NCBI RefSeq assembly: GCF_000189635.1
Contig: NW_002476089.1
Location: 1 to 64,000 of the forward strand
DNA length: 64,000 bases
Direction of reading: 5' to 3'
DNA from: Tetrahymena thermophila SB210
Lineage: Eukaryota > Ciliophora > Oligohymenophorea > Hymenostomatida > Tetrahymenidae
The notes under the pieces were generated by a model. The model saw only the letters and a list, made by a program, of their open reading frames with translations. It was not told where the DNA came from and did no database searches. A program made the translations under genes and the position numbers. Of the stretch, positions 1 to 11,219 are shown piece by piece (position 1 is the stretch's first letter; each line of letters starts with the position of its first letter).

Positions 1-130
1 CAACCCCAACCCCAACCCCAACCCCAACCCCAACCCCAACCCCAACCCCAACCCCAACCCCAACCCCAACCCCCCAACCCCAACCCCAACCCCAACCCCA
101 ACCCCAACCCCAACCCCAACCCCAACCCCC
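1..130. repeat. Telomere, C4A2 repeat tract
   Basis: About twenty tandem CCCCAA units run from the first base to about 130, then change abruptly to AT-rich DNA. The C-rich strand reads 5' to 3' away from the end, as expected at the left end of a chromosome. CCCCAA is the Tetrahymena (and glaucomid ciliate) telomere unit. One unit near 69-76 has six C's instead of four and the last unit has five. No chromosome breakage sequence is visible, which fits a mature macronuclear end. Confidence 0.98.
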
Positions 131-368
131 TAAAATAATTTAAGCTTTTCAATGAAATAGAAATACAGATAATCTAGAAATTTTGTAGAATAAATTAAGA
201 ACATATTCATACAGAATTTACAATTTCACTTATTCGAGCTTCATTCGAGAAGATAGATAGAACTTTTTTATTTATTTTAAGATTTTATATTATTACATAA
301 AAATTAATTAATTATTTATTAGAAGAATTAAAGATATCAAATTTAATTTTATTATAAAATAAAAGAAT
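131..368. other. Subtelomeric spacer and probable promoter of the first gene
   Basis: Only about 240 bp of AT-rich DNA separates the telomere from the first start codon. I see no repeat or gene in it; it must hold the promoter and 5' leader of the glutathione synthetase gene. Such short subtelomeres are usual for macronuclear chromosomes. Confidence 0.6.
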
Positions 369-2684
369 ATGATTAAGATTAGTATAGGATAATACAGGTC
401 TATTAGTGAGCCATATGTCACATTATTTGGTAGCAATAATGTAGAGTTTGAGTTAATTTAAGACCAAGATGAACTCAGCGTTGTTATCAATCAACAAAAA
501 CTAACATAAACCAAAGATATTATCACCTCAATAAACTAAAATTTTGATAACTTATTTACTAACAAAGTTAACATTATCAACTAAATACCAGATGTTTCCG
601 AATAGATAATAACTGCATATGATCACATCTTAAATGGTTAAATAGATGAGGATAGTATTAAAAAAATTAATAACTATTTGAGTGGCTAATTCCTCTAAAG
701 TTCGTCATATTTGACTGTTTATGACTTTTTACTACATGAATTAGCCTAAACTCTTTCACACCTTAATAGGCCTTTATACGAGAAATTTGAAAATATAATA
801 GAGTTTATTTCTAAATTTGAGACTACTGAATCAATTTAGCCATGGATATTCAATTAGACATTATTTTTGAAGCCTTTTTCTAAGCATGTGAAAAATGTTT
901 ACAATGAAATAGAAAAAATAGCTAGTAAAAATTTAAATACATTTGCAGACTTCGCAAACCTTGAAAACTGCTCTTATCATTTTAAGCTTCAGCTTAAAAA
1001 TGGAGAGGAAAAGGTCTATACAGATCACATACCTTTTAGTGTTTCACCAATTTTAGTAAATTAAAATTACAACAAATATTTTAGCAATTTAAAAATTATA
1101 CTTTTTTAGATATAAAAGAAAGAATTTGATGAATTTTATAGTAAGACTTAACTATGGAATGAACTCATTGATAAAATGTCAAAAAATTTTGAATGGGCAA
1201 AAGAAATATTTAAAAAGTAAGTTGATTTTGTTTAAAGATTTTATTTTAACTTTAAAATGATAAAAAAAGCATGAGTGACCCTCTTTTATAAGGATTTTTA
1301 AAAATTGCAGAAAAGGCAAACAAATCAGAAATAACTTAAGTAAGCTTCAATTTTTTAGTGAAATAACTTTATTTAGCTTTTTATTTGTTTTTTTAAGAAA
1401 ATACAAATGGGTTTAATAAGGAATGATGTACTTCACAGTGCTGTAAAGCATAAGTGGCTTCAAGTTGAATATAATACAATATCTATTTCTTTTGGGTATA
1501 TTGCAGAATAAGTGTAATCACTCTAAAGAACAATAAAAAATTCATATCTCAAAAGTAAATAAAATAAAAAGCTATGAAAGGAATTAATATTTTTTAAATC
1601 AATATAGACTTCTTCGAAGAATATACAGGCCTTTAAGGAAGTAGTGTTGCTGTAGTTGTTGAGGGTTTAAAAAATGCTTATGATTTATATGATAAGCCAA
1701 ATAGCTAAATTTTAGTTGTTGTTTCAGGATTTGAAGGTAATAGCTATGATTAAAGATATCCAGAATATTTACTTGCAAGAGATCATGGTATTATTTGTAA
1801 AAGAAGAACATTTGAGTAGTTAATTGAATAAACTGAAGTTAAAGATGATGGAACTATGTTAGTGTAAAATTTAACATATCTATTTATTAAAAAATTAACT
1901 TTAATTTTAATTTAATATAGAGAAGGTGATGAAATAGCTGTTATATACTATCGCACTGGCTATTCTCCTGATCATTTCCCAAATGAGGTACAAAAATATA
2001 ATCAAACTTAAATATTTAAATATTTTTTTTACAGGAAATATGGAAAATCAGAGAAAAGATAGAGCTCACTAAAGCTATAAAGTGCCCATCTGTTAATATC
2101 ATATTAGTAGGATTCAAAAAGCTTTAGAAGACCTTATAAGAAGCAGGGTAGATGGAATAGTTTTTAAATAAATAACAATGTGAAAAGATAAAAGAAAATT
2201 TTGCAACTATTTATGATTTTGAAGATGAAAGTAAACATGAGGAGCTTCTAAATTTGGCTAAGAATGAACCATAGCACTATATATTGAAGCCTTAAAGAGA
2301 AGGAGGAGATAACAATATTTATGGAAAGAATATTTACCCTTTCCTTGAGAAGCTTACCCCTTCAGAAAGAAAGAATTATATTTTAATGGAAAAAATTATT
2401 CCAAAGCCTTCTATAACTTTCATGATTAGAAATAGAAAATTAGAAGTTGCTCCTTCAATTTCTGAATTAGGAATCATATCATATTTCATTTCTGATAGCT
2501 AAAAGATTATACACAATAAAGCTGGTGGTTATCTAGTCAGGACAAAGGTAATTATTTTGAATACCTTAGATTTTATAAATTGAAAATATTTTTTATTTTA
2601 AAGAGATACTTTGATGATGAAGGTGGTGTAAATGCTGGTTATTCTGTTATTGATGGGTTAATGATAAAAAAATAACAAGATTGA
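369..2684 (+). CDS. Glutathione synthetase (eukaryotic type) with N-terminal GST-C-like extension
   Basis: Predicted to ligate gamma-glutamylcysteine and glycine using ATP, the last step of glutathione synthesis in the cytosol. Exons read: 369-1216, 1270-1339, 1398-1554, 1608-1863, 1921-1987, 2035-2547, 2604-2684 (663 aa, in frame throughout). From about residue 195 it follows the eukaryotic family: a VEYNTIS motif with the Mg-binding Glu and Asn, a DQRYPE segment, IKCPS, ILKPQREGG followed by DNNIYG in the ATP loop, ILMEKI, ISELGI, YLVRTK and the terminal GGVNAGYSVID. The ATP loop has Asp where the human and yeast enzymes have a third Gly (EGGG). Human enzyme is 474 aa, so about 190 residues are extra. 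Residues about 95-160 resemble the helical GST-C-like domain of AIMP3 and synthetase-associated proteins (YLSGQFLQSSSYLTVYDFLL). An internal start further down is possible, but the frame is open from 369. Family call is firm; the N-terminal domain call is an inference. Confidence 0.93.
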
Positions 2685-2740
2685 TTTAAATGAAAAAATA
2701 ATATGAATTTTTATATTTATTAAAAAAGATACGTTGGTAT

Positions 2741-2757
2741 GTAGATAGATAGATAGT
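2741..2757. repeat. (GATA)n simple repeat
   Basis: A short run of GATA units sits in the 3' spacer between the convergent glutathione synthetase and LRR genes. A related CTAA-type run lies at about 2856-2884. Confidence 0.7.
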
Positions 2758-2934
2758 AAGGTACATTATATAAAGCCTTATTTAGTACTCTAAAAAAAAT
2801 GAATTTTATAATATAAATTGATTATATATTTATTTGAAAATCCTTTAAAACTAATTAACTAACGACTAACTAACTAATTAACTAAATATATACAGTAAAA
2901 GTAATATGTAGATTTATTAAATTTTAATAGCTTT

Positions 2935-4164
2935 TCATTTCTTCTTCTTCTTGCCTTTGCCTTTTTTTTTCTTCTTCTTCTTTTTCTTTTTAAGTTTGAA
3001 CTTTCTCTTCTTCTAGATTTTCTTAAAGTCCATTTTGATTTCTTTACTAATTAAGTCTTGTAATGGTATTCTCTTTATAACTTTATACATTTTGTAACAC
3101 TCAAACAATTTGCGAGCACCTTTTCAAAGATTATTTTTAAATTTGAATTAAAATTAAATAACTTTATGAAATTAATTTTTACCATCATCGTAAATACCAT
3201 TCTAGTCTAGATCATAAATTTGAAGACTATTGTTTTTCATCATAACTTCGCATATCTTTTCAATAACTGGGATTTCTTCACTTTCTCCAAATTAATTGTT
3301 TGCAACAATCAGCTTTTAGAGCCAGTTGTTGCATTCTAAGGCTCTAAATAGCTAATAAATACCTTCATTTCTTAAAAAGTTTCCTCTAAGTTTTAAGGTA
3401 TGAAGAGAGCTATCTACATAAGCTAATATTTGTTGAAGATATTTAGCACCATTAGAATCTATATTACAAAAATTCAAAGAAAGCCTTTCTAAAAAAGGGT
3501 TCATGCACAGACCTTTAGCTAACAATGCTAGACCTTTAGTTCCTATGTTATTGAAGTCTAGCTTAAGCTTTTAAAGCTTCACATGGAGAGTATTACCTAC
3601 TGTTTTTCCTAAAAATTCACAGCCTTTATTTATTAAAGTATTTGTCAAAATAAATTATTTTGTTGGAATGGCAGAATATTCAATAAACTAGGCTAATAAA
3701 AAAATCAATCAATCAATATTTTACCAACAAAAGTTATTTCATTATGAGGCAAATTTAAAAGCTTAACACACTAACCTTTTTCCATATAGTTGCAAATATA
3801 CTAAACCCCTTCATCCTGACATTCAACTTTTACTAATTTTATGCTTTGAAGGTGCTTATACTTTAGATCTGCTAAACTCTCCATAATAGCCCTAATGCCT
3901 AATGGTTGCAAAGGATCAAATAAATGAAGCTTTGATATATTTATGAATTGATTTAGATAAACTTGTTTTAATTACTATAAGTTATCATACTTTTTTGACA
4001 TGATCTTAGTCATCCAGTGCTTCTTCTATTTTTTCTCTGAACTATTTGCAAGAAGTTGCTTGCAGAGCTTCGCATTTACGGCGATAAACCTTAGGAAGCT
4101 ACTCAGTTGAGAGATCCTCCTCTTCTGGTTTCTTCTTCTTTTTACCTCCAGCCTTTTTAGACAT
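2935..4164 (-). CDS. Leucine-rich-repeat protein with lysine-rich ends
   Basis: Exons on the minus strand: 4164-3991, 3929-3725, 3692-3183, 3119-2935 (357 aa, in frame). The protein opens MSKKAGGKKKKKPEEED and ends in two long lysine runs. Between them are several ribonuclease-inhibitor-type leucine-rich repeats of about 28 residues (LQKLKLDFNNIGTKGLALLA, LERLSLNFCNIDSNGAKYL, LHTLKLRGNFLRNEGIYQLF). Such LRR proteins serve as protein-binding scaffolds; in ciliates many are axonemal, for example relatives of TCTE1/DRC5, but nothing here fixes that. The second intron would be only 32 nt, short for this genome, so that junction may be off by a few codons. It converges with the glutathione synthetase gene across a 250 bp spacer. 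Confidence 0.85.
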
Positions 4165-4702
4165 TTTTCAATAAAAAGTGCGGAGTTTCAAAAAAATAAC
4201 TTGTGATTATTATACTTTTTCTTTAATTAGTTAAATATTTTGCTTTATTTATGATTTATTACAATATTATATATTTTTTAATACTTTTTCATATCTAAGC
4301 AATTTAATTAACATAATAAATTAAATTATTCAATCAAAAACTTAAATCTCCGTTGGCTATTGGTAGGTAGGTAGGTAGGTTGAAATAAATGAATGGATGG
4401 TTTAATTGATTAATTGATTCTTATTAAAAAAGGTATGCGTGCAACGAATAACAAAAGAATATTAATTAATTTGTGTTTATATGGATATAAAAATTTTTGA
4501 ATTATTTATTATTTATTATACTCTTAATACCAATAGTATTCTAACAAATAAATTAATTTCATTAACAAAATCAAAATTTATTATAATTTAAACTTTTCCC
4601 TCTCATTTCAAAAGTCTAATTTCAAGTAAAATTTATGAATACCAATTAGCAATATGTATTACAATTAGGCAAAACGATATTAATTAATTAAGCAAACAAA
4701 AA
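4165..4702. other. Spacer with (GGTA)n microsatellite
   Basis: AT-rich region between the 5' end of the LRR gene and the 3' end of the next minus-strand gene. It contains a GGTA run at 4362-4380 and short tracts of GATT units near 4400. I see no convincing coding sequence; the part next to 4164 should hold the LRR gene promoter. Confidence 0.6.
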
Positions 4703-5627
4703 TCATAATATGCTTTGGTTGTATTTTCTTATCTTTTTTACATCTTGAATGTGAGCAAATTTTAGAATCAAGTTTACTGTTTTTAGGTCAAAATAAAAAA
4801 GAGATATGAAGACTGTATTCAAAGCAAACAAAATAAAGGCACAAATAGAGTTTGCGTTTTAAATAGCTAATTAATCAATTCTAAGATAATGACCTTAACC
4901 AGCAATTCCAGTAAAACCATCTATTTTAAGTTTATAATATTTTAAATTTGAATAAAAAATTTATAAAGCATTACAGAAGACAAAGACGATTACACAGATA
5001 ACGAAAAAGGCTATTCTAATTTAGTAAGAATAGGCTATTTTGATCATCTTTGGTACTGTTCTTACCATGCAGTACATATATATGCATTAATATAAGAAAC
5101 TAGCAACAAAATATAGATTTAAAAACATACAATCCTCTGATCCTAATAAAATTTTAAGTTTTAATATTAAAAATTAAAATTAATTTATAAAATAAATTAA
5201 AATATTTACTAATATCTAAATTGGTAGGCATAGCAGAAGGTAGTATAGAGAATACAAAAATGGAAAGTTGAGAAAAAATTCCTATTAGGCAGTTTATAAG
5301 TTAAGCATCATTATAATGTTATTTGCTTTGTCTCCACATTAAATATGTTAGAATGTGATTAATTACTCCTGTCACTGAAGTCAAAGCAATTCCAATCTAT
5401 TTATTTTTTTTGAAATATTTTTAAACAATAGCAATATCAATGAAATATATAAAGAAAGTATGTTAGTTTTTTCATTTAATTTCAAGATTATATTATTAAA
5501 TGTGATAAATTTTTTTATATACCTAGAATATGTGCAATTATCTAAAAGGTAACTCAAGGAACTAAGGCAATAAAGTGTCTATTTTTTGTTTTCTTTATTG
5601 GAATTAATTTATTATTCCTCCAAACAT
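4703..5627 (-). CDS. Multi-pass membrane protein, unknown
   Basis: Exons 5627-5523, 5396-5210 and 5142-4703 on the minus strand give a 243 aa protein in frame. After a polar N-terminus (MFGGIINQFQQRKQK) there are about five hydrophobic helices: around IGIALTSVTGVINHILTYL, LINCLIGIFSQLSIFVFSIL, MFLNLYFVASFLYQCIYMY, IRIAFFVICVIVFVFCNAL and ICAFILFALNTVFISLFYF. No family motif is recognisable. Short basic segments between helices (MVRTVPK, DVKKIRKYNQ) suggest a membrane protein of the endomembrane system or cell surface. If the first intron is not removed, a further hydrophobic segment (FFIYFIDIAIV) would be read, so the exact N-terminal topology is uncertain. Confidence 0.68.
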
Positions 5628-6899
5628 AGTTATTCCACTTGATAAAAGGTAAATTATGGGTAAAAACTTTATATTAGTTCTGCTTTATTCAACTTATATA
5701 TCATCAGTAGTTATATCTAATATACTATTAGAAATACAAGGCTTAAATATTTTTTCCCCATCTTTATCACGTTGGGAAACTGAGCTGCAGAAAGATTAAG
5801 ATAAAAATGATGTCTATTCCTCATTTTGGAATAAATCATAATTCATATATTATTCAGATTTAATTTAAGCATCCTTTCTATAAAGTTGCTTAGGTTTGCG
5901 AGGAGCTTTATCCATTCAAAATTTTATTTTTATAACAAGTAATAATAGAAATTATTTTATTTTTATCTTTATTTCTACTATACTTTAGAATTAATATCCT
6001 TTAAGAATGTTTATTTTTTAGTTTCAATATTGCTCTAATAATTAAATGATAATAATTAATTATCTAATTTTGTTTTTGATAAAAAACTTACTCAAATCAA
6101 TTTAATCAGTATCCGTTTTTGATTTTGATTATTTTAACATTAGTTGCTTTCATACATATAAGAATACATCAAGTAAAATATTTTTCATAGGTTTTTATAA
6201 CATTTTAAAATCCCTAAAATGAAAATTTAGTTTTTATGAAAATAGTAATCAAAAAAAGATATTTTAAAAATCTTTTTAAATAAAATTTTTATTTAATTTT
6301 TTAATAAAACTTTTATTAATTTTTTAATAATAAAAAGATTTATAGCTTCTTTATTTTGTTAAAGCATCAATCAATTTTCAACTCAGATTTTATTTAAAAC
6401 ATTTTTAGAATTTACTCAATTAAATTAACAAATTATCAAAATTCTTTCTAAAATTTTATTAATAATAAATGATCGAAAGCATTTAATATTTAAATTTAAA
6501 TACAACTTAAGAATTTTAAATTAAATTGAGAAGAAAATTATTACAGAAAGTTATTCAAATAAAATATTTTAAAAATATTAAATTTTAAATAAAAAATAAA
6601 ATTGCTTTAAGATTATATTCAAAAGATTATTACTCAAGTCAAGTCAAAATTAAAAGAATAAGTTACCTTTTAAAGTAGCTATTGAAAAAGGTCAAACATA
6701 GATTTTATATTAGGTTTTTAGCAAATTAATTAATGGTTTCTTAGTTTATTTACTTTATTTTCTGAATGATTGTATTTTTAATTTATAATATTGCCTTTAT
6801 AGGACTTGGAAGAAGGTCAAACAAAATTTTTATGTAAATAAATATTAATTAAAAGATTAACATCTTTCGTAAAATATAAATTAGTTGAAATTAATAAAA
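5628..6899. other. Divergent spacer, mostly non-coding
   Basis: This 1.27 kb stretch lies between divergently transcribed genes and should contain both promoters. The right half (about 6230-6890) is extremely AT-rich with no supportable gene. The left half holds one open frame that is listed separately. Confidence 0.55.
5656..6222 (+). CDS. Possible hypothetical protein (188 codons), weak
   Basis: An open frame in the ciliate code begins with a hydrophobic, signal-like segment (MGKNFILVLLYSTYISSVVI) and continues with a less AT-biased part around 5760-5930 (SRWETELQKDQDKND, LQSCLGLRGALS). The end becomes low-complexity and phenylalanine/isoleucine-rich. In this base composition with one stop codon, frames of this length arise by chance at a few percent per locus, so the gene is doubtful. 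No homology is recognised. Confidence 0.22.
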
Positions 6900-7421
6900 A
6901 TGGATAAATTATTAGCCAGTTAAAGAATAAATAACTCCTTTGGGTGTAAAGCTATGTATTAAACAACAAATAATGATTATGGATAGCCATTTTTATAAGA
7001 TAATAAAACTGTGCCAACTTACAATGAGCTTGTTGAGGCTTAAACTGAAGTTACAAGAGCTGAGAAACAATTAAAAAATAAAACAGTAGCAACTAAGTTT
7101 AGTGATTTAAAGGTAGAAGATGAGGATGAAATAATGAAAGAAAAGCGTAAGTTTGATAGAAATGTTATTGTCCCTAAAAAGTTCCCATTGAAAGAAGATT
7201 CTTATAAAGCACCTGAACCAGGTTTAAAAATTGGTAATCCTCTTTACATGACTGCCAATAGAGAATATGGTATGTTAAAACCTACAGCTTTCGAAATTCC
7301 AAATAGATTTTACCCTAAAGACAATACTTATTCAAAAAGTTTCCCTGGAATGCATAAATTCGATGGTCTAAATACAAATATAACTTTTTCAAAAGTTCAT
7401 AGAGCTTTAGATGAATATTGA
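6900..7421 (+). CDS. PIERCE/DUF4490-like axonemal protein
   Basis: A single-exon gene of 173 aa beginning MDKLLASQRINNSFG. The signature is a repeated short pattern of the PIERCE (C9orf116, DUF4490) family: MYQTTNNDYGQP near the N-terminus, and further on TANREYGMLKPTAFEIPNRF, then YPKDNTYSKSFPGM and FDGLNTNITFSKVH. PIERCE1 and PIERCE2 are microtubule inner proteins that anchor the outer dynein arm site in doublet microtubules. A role in ciliary doublets is therefore likely but rests on these short motifs. A central acidic and lysine-rich stretch (about residues 50-85) separates the two motif blocks. No signal peptide or membrane segment. Confidence 0.72.
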
Positions 7422-8510
7422 ATCTGACTAAATTTTTAATGTAGCTATATATATTTTTAGAATTCATGTGCAAATAAATTATCAATTTAATTGTAAAAAA
7501 ATGAATTCTTATTCAATATTTTTTAGATTACACCAACTCATCTAATAAAACAATCGCTTAATACTATATATTAAAATATTATTTTATTATAATTGTGTAT
7601 TTATTTTTTCTATCATAAAATTATAACAATAAATAAATAAATGATTATTTTTCAGGTAACTTTTGCTTGTTTATCTTATAAAATTGAAAAATTTATTTCA
7701 GTTGCAACTTCAATATAATGCATTTTAACATGAACTATATTCTTTTGTTCTAAATTAATTCATTAATTAATTAATTGTGGATTTCATACAAATAATTCAA
7801 TTCATTATGATTTTTTTCCTAAATTAGATTTAATAATTCTTTAATATGTAATCATGATTTTTAAATATCTAAAGCTATCCATCCATCCATCTACTCTTCT
7901 ATCCAATATATTCATAATTTAAGATGTTAATATTTTAATTTTAAAATGAATGAATAAAAAAAATATGATTTTTTATTTCATTACTTTTAACATTTATTAG
8001 TATTTATTTTAACATGAAAAATTTTTTTTGTTCTAAATTTATGAATAATTTATAGATTTAATAAAAATTATTTAGTCCATTATAATTTATTTCCTAATTC
8101 GGATTTATAATTTTCAGCACATCGAAAGCTATCCATCAATTCACAAATCCATCTTTTAAGTATTAAAATTTATCTATAACGTATTCAAAATTTATCTATA
8201 AAGTATTCAAAATTTAATTAAGTAAATGCTTTCATTTTAAAATAAATAAACAGAGCATAAAAATGTTTAATTCAGTATTTTTTAATATTTTATCTGATAA
8301 AAGTAAATAATTTTTATTATTTAATTAAGTAATTCAAAAATTTTCAAATAAAACTCATATTATTATCAAAATACTTTAAGATTTTTACTAATTAGTCAGT
8401 GAATTATAATTAATGTGGTTAAATTAAACTTCATTTAATATTTAATATTTTATAATTAATTTACATTTATGAAGTTTTATTGAAAACATATAAATAAAGC
8501 TTATTTTTTC
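7422..8510. other. AT-rich spacer
   Basis: No gene or structured repeat seen in this 1.1 kb spacer. It holds short microsatellite-like words (CCAT units near 7877-7895, TAAT tracts near 7760) and two near-identical neighbouring words AAATTTATCTATAA around 8166-8205, a tiny local duplication. Confidence 0.5.
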
Positions 8511-9088
8511 ATGATAGATAATATAAAATAATCTAGGAGGCTGATCGATTATTTTAGTTCTATAAAAAAAAAATTTTAATTGATCAAAGTTTACAGTCAG
8601 TTAAATTTTTGGAAGACGATTATATTATTAAAGAAATATCCATGGTTTTATAAAGTATGTCATTTACAAAAATAAAGTTGATTGCCTTAACTTTTTTATT
8701 TGAAATAGGAAAAGACAATTTCGTTAAGAGATAAGAATTAGAAATTTCTATTTGGCTTTATTAACAAAAATTAAGTCAATAGTACGAATTATTTACAAAA
8801 AATTACGCATTTATACTTATCTTTAACTAGTAATAATAGTATAGTTTTTAATATAAACAATTTTTTGAGAGCTATCCTATGCTATTAATAGTTCTATCTG
8901 GTACATATTTCGGCTAAAATATTCTTATTTGCATTGTTTAAAGGTTATATAATAGATTCTATCATCAAATTACTCCATTGATAAAGTAAAAATTAGTTCT
9001 TCAATACAAAAATCCTTATTTTGCTTATACTTATCTATATACAATTTTATACACAATTTTTTTATAAATAAACATAGAAGATAATTGA
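8511..9088 (+). CDS. Hypothetical protein, 177 aa
   Basis: Two exons (8511-8556 and 8601-9088) joined by a 44 nt intron with GT and CAG ends give an uninterrupted 177 aa protein starting MIDNIKQSRRLIDYF. It has a mixed helical N-terminal half (KFLEDDYIIKEISMVLQSM, ALTFLFEIGKDNFVKRQEL) and a hydrophobic part around MLLIVLSGTYFGQNILICIV. The glutamine-rich stretch near residue 115 may in fact be an intron, which would shorten the protein by about 12 residues. I do not recognise the family. Codon and amino-acid texture looks like a real gene rather than chance frame. Confidence 0.5.
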
Positions 9089-9428
9089 AGGATAATAAAT
9101 AGCATTTACAAGGAATGGAAGGATTTTAATTAATAAAGTAAATAATGTCAATAGCTTCTCATACAGAATAGATTGAAAAAAGATATGCATTCTATCTATC
9201 TATCTGTCTTTCTTTCTTCTTAAAAATTAAAAAAATAAAAAAAGTATTCCAAGGATTATTCTTTAAATAGAATGACCAAAAAATACATAAAATTAAAAAA
9301 AATATAATCATAAAAAATTAATTAAAGTATAGTTCAAAAAGACAGCAAGAAACTTGTTTCTTTAACTAATAAAATAATAAAACCTAGAAAGGGAAAGTGT
9401 GATAGTTTTTCTTTGAAAATTTGAAAAA
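9089..9428. promoter_or_regulatory. Spacer with (TCTA)n/(TTTC)n run upstream of ornithine aminotransferase
   Basis: About 340 bp between the previous stop and the aminotransferase start. It contains a TCTA/TTTC microsatellite at 9191-9220 and then the A-rich leader that normally precedes Tetrahymena start codons (TTGAAAAAATG). No gene seen. Confidence 0.5.
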
Positions 9429-11219
9429 ATGTTGAGCAAGGTAATCAAGAGAGGATTAGGATATTCAAATTACTATATGGATTTGGAAAAGCAATATGGC
9501 TGCAGAAATTACAGCCCTCTTCCAGTTGTTTTAGAAAGAGGTGAAGGTGTTCACGTTTTTGATGTTGAAGGTAAAAAATATTTTGACTTTTTATCTGCCT
9601 ACTCTGCCGTTAACCAAGGTCATTGCCATCCCAAGATCCTTAAGACCTTTATTGAGCAAGCTTAAAAAGTTACCTTGACCTCTAGAGCTTTCTATAATAG
9701 CAATCTTGGAGAGTGTGAAAAATTCTTATCTGATACTTTTGGCTACCAAAAGGTACTATTGATGAATTCTGGATGCGAAGCTGGTGAATCTGCTATCAAA
9801 TTCGCACGTAGATGGGCTTACACTGTTAAGGGCGTCCCAGATAACTAAGCTAAGGTAAAAAAATTTTAAGTTTACTTTAAAAATTTTGGTTTTTTGAAAT
9901 GAAATTTTTCATATTTAAATCAATTGATTAAATTCTTATATTACTTAATTTCTTATTACTTCTTAGAAAGCATTATATATTTTTTATTAAATAATTCATA
10001 AATAATTAAAATCTGTTATCCTCAATATTTTTTTTGGATGTTAATATATTTTTAAAGCAAATTAATCAATTAATTATTTTTTTATTATAAAATACGGCAA
10101 ATTGTATTGACGTAATTTTTGTTCTTTTTTTGAAATTATTTGCTTAATAAAAATAATCAAATAAATACATACATAAATATTGATTATAAAGAAAATACTC
10201 TTTTCTAAAATTAAATTAAATCTATTTTTTCTATATTTTTCAAGGTAATTTTTGCCAAAGGCAATTTCTGGGGTAGATCTATTGCTGCTTGTGGTTCTTC
10301 TGATGATCCCTCCCGTTTTTACAAATTTGGACCTTTTGGTGGATTAGGTTTTGATTTGATTGACTTTAACAGCGTAGAATAACTTGAAGCTAAGCTCTAA
10401 AATGACCCCAACATTGCTGCTTTCTTTGTTGAACACATTTAAGGAGAAAGAGGTGTCATCCTTCCTGAAAATGGTAAATATAAATGCTAATATTAATTAT
10501 TAATTTTATTTATTTCAAAAATCTATCTTCTTTTATATTAACTTATCATTTTCTTTTTATTATAGGATACTTCAAGAAAGTTAAAGAACTTTGTGACAAA
10601 TACAATGTACTTTTGATTATTGATGAAATTTAAACTGGTCTCGGTAGAACTGGTAAGCTTCTTTCTCATCAATGGGATGATATTAGACCAGATATGGTTT
10701 TACTTGCTAAAGCCCTTACAGGCGGTTTCTATCCTGTTTCAGCAGTTTTAACTGATAATGAAGTTATGGAGTAAATTAATCCAGGTGAGCACGGTTCTAC
10801 TTATGGAGGAAATCCACTTGGTTCCAAAGTTGCTGTAACTGCCACTAAAGTAATTAAACTAGACATTTTTATTTAATTTCAATGGAATTAAATTATATTT
10901 TTTAAAATTAAAGGTTATTTTAGAAGAAAAACTTTGTGAAAACTCTTTGGAAATGGGAGAAATATTCCTAAAAGGTCTTAAAGATATACAAAAGCCTTTC
11001 ATTAAGGAAGCTAGAGGAAGAGGTCTTTTCTGCGCTTTGGAATTCCATGAAAGTACTAAGGTTACTGCAACATAATTATGTTTAAAACTCAAAGAAAGAG
11101 GTCTCCTTGCAAAGCCTACTCATAACACTACTATTAGATTCTCTCCCCCTCTCGTTATTAACAAACAACAAATTGAAGAAGCTCTTGATATTATTAATAA
11201 AGCAGTTAATGATCTTTGA
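9429..11219 (+). CDS. Ornithine aminotransferase
   Basis: Transfers the delta-amino group of ornithine to 2-oxoglutarate, giving glutamate semialdehyde and glutamate; a PLP enzyme usually in mitochondria. Exons 9429-9854, 10245-10473, 10566-10849, 10914-11219 give 414 aa. Family hallmarks: [18 protein letters not shown] near the N-terminus, [39 protein letters not shown] (PLP phosphate and substrate region), [35 protein letters not shown] (the Asp that holds the PLP pyridine nitrogen), [16 protein letters not shown] with the Schiff-base Lys, and [10 protein letters not shown]. Length is close to the human mature enzyme. The N-terminus is short with three basic residues ([16 protein letters not shown]), compatible with a weak mitochondrial signal. 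Codons are less A/T-biased than in neighbouring genes, suggesting good expression. The first intron is unusually long (390 nt). Confidence 0.96.

Noticed and set aside
867-1064. Short separate gene starting at a TTG/ATG within the glutathione synthetase region.
   Set aside because: It only ends early if TAA is read as stop; in the ciliate code it is the middle of one long frame.
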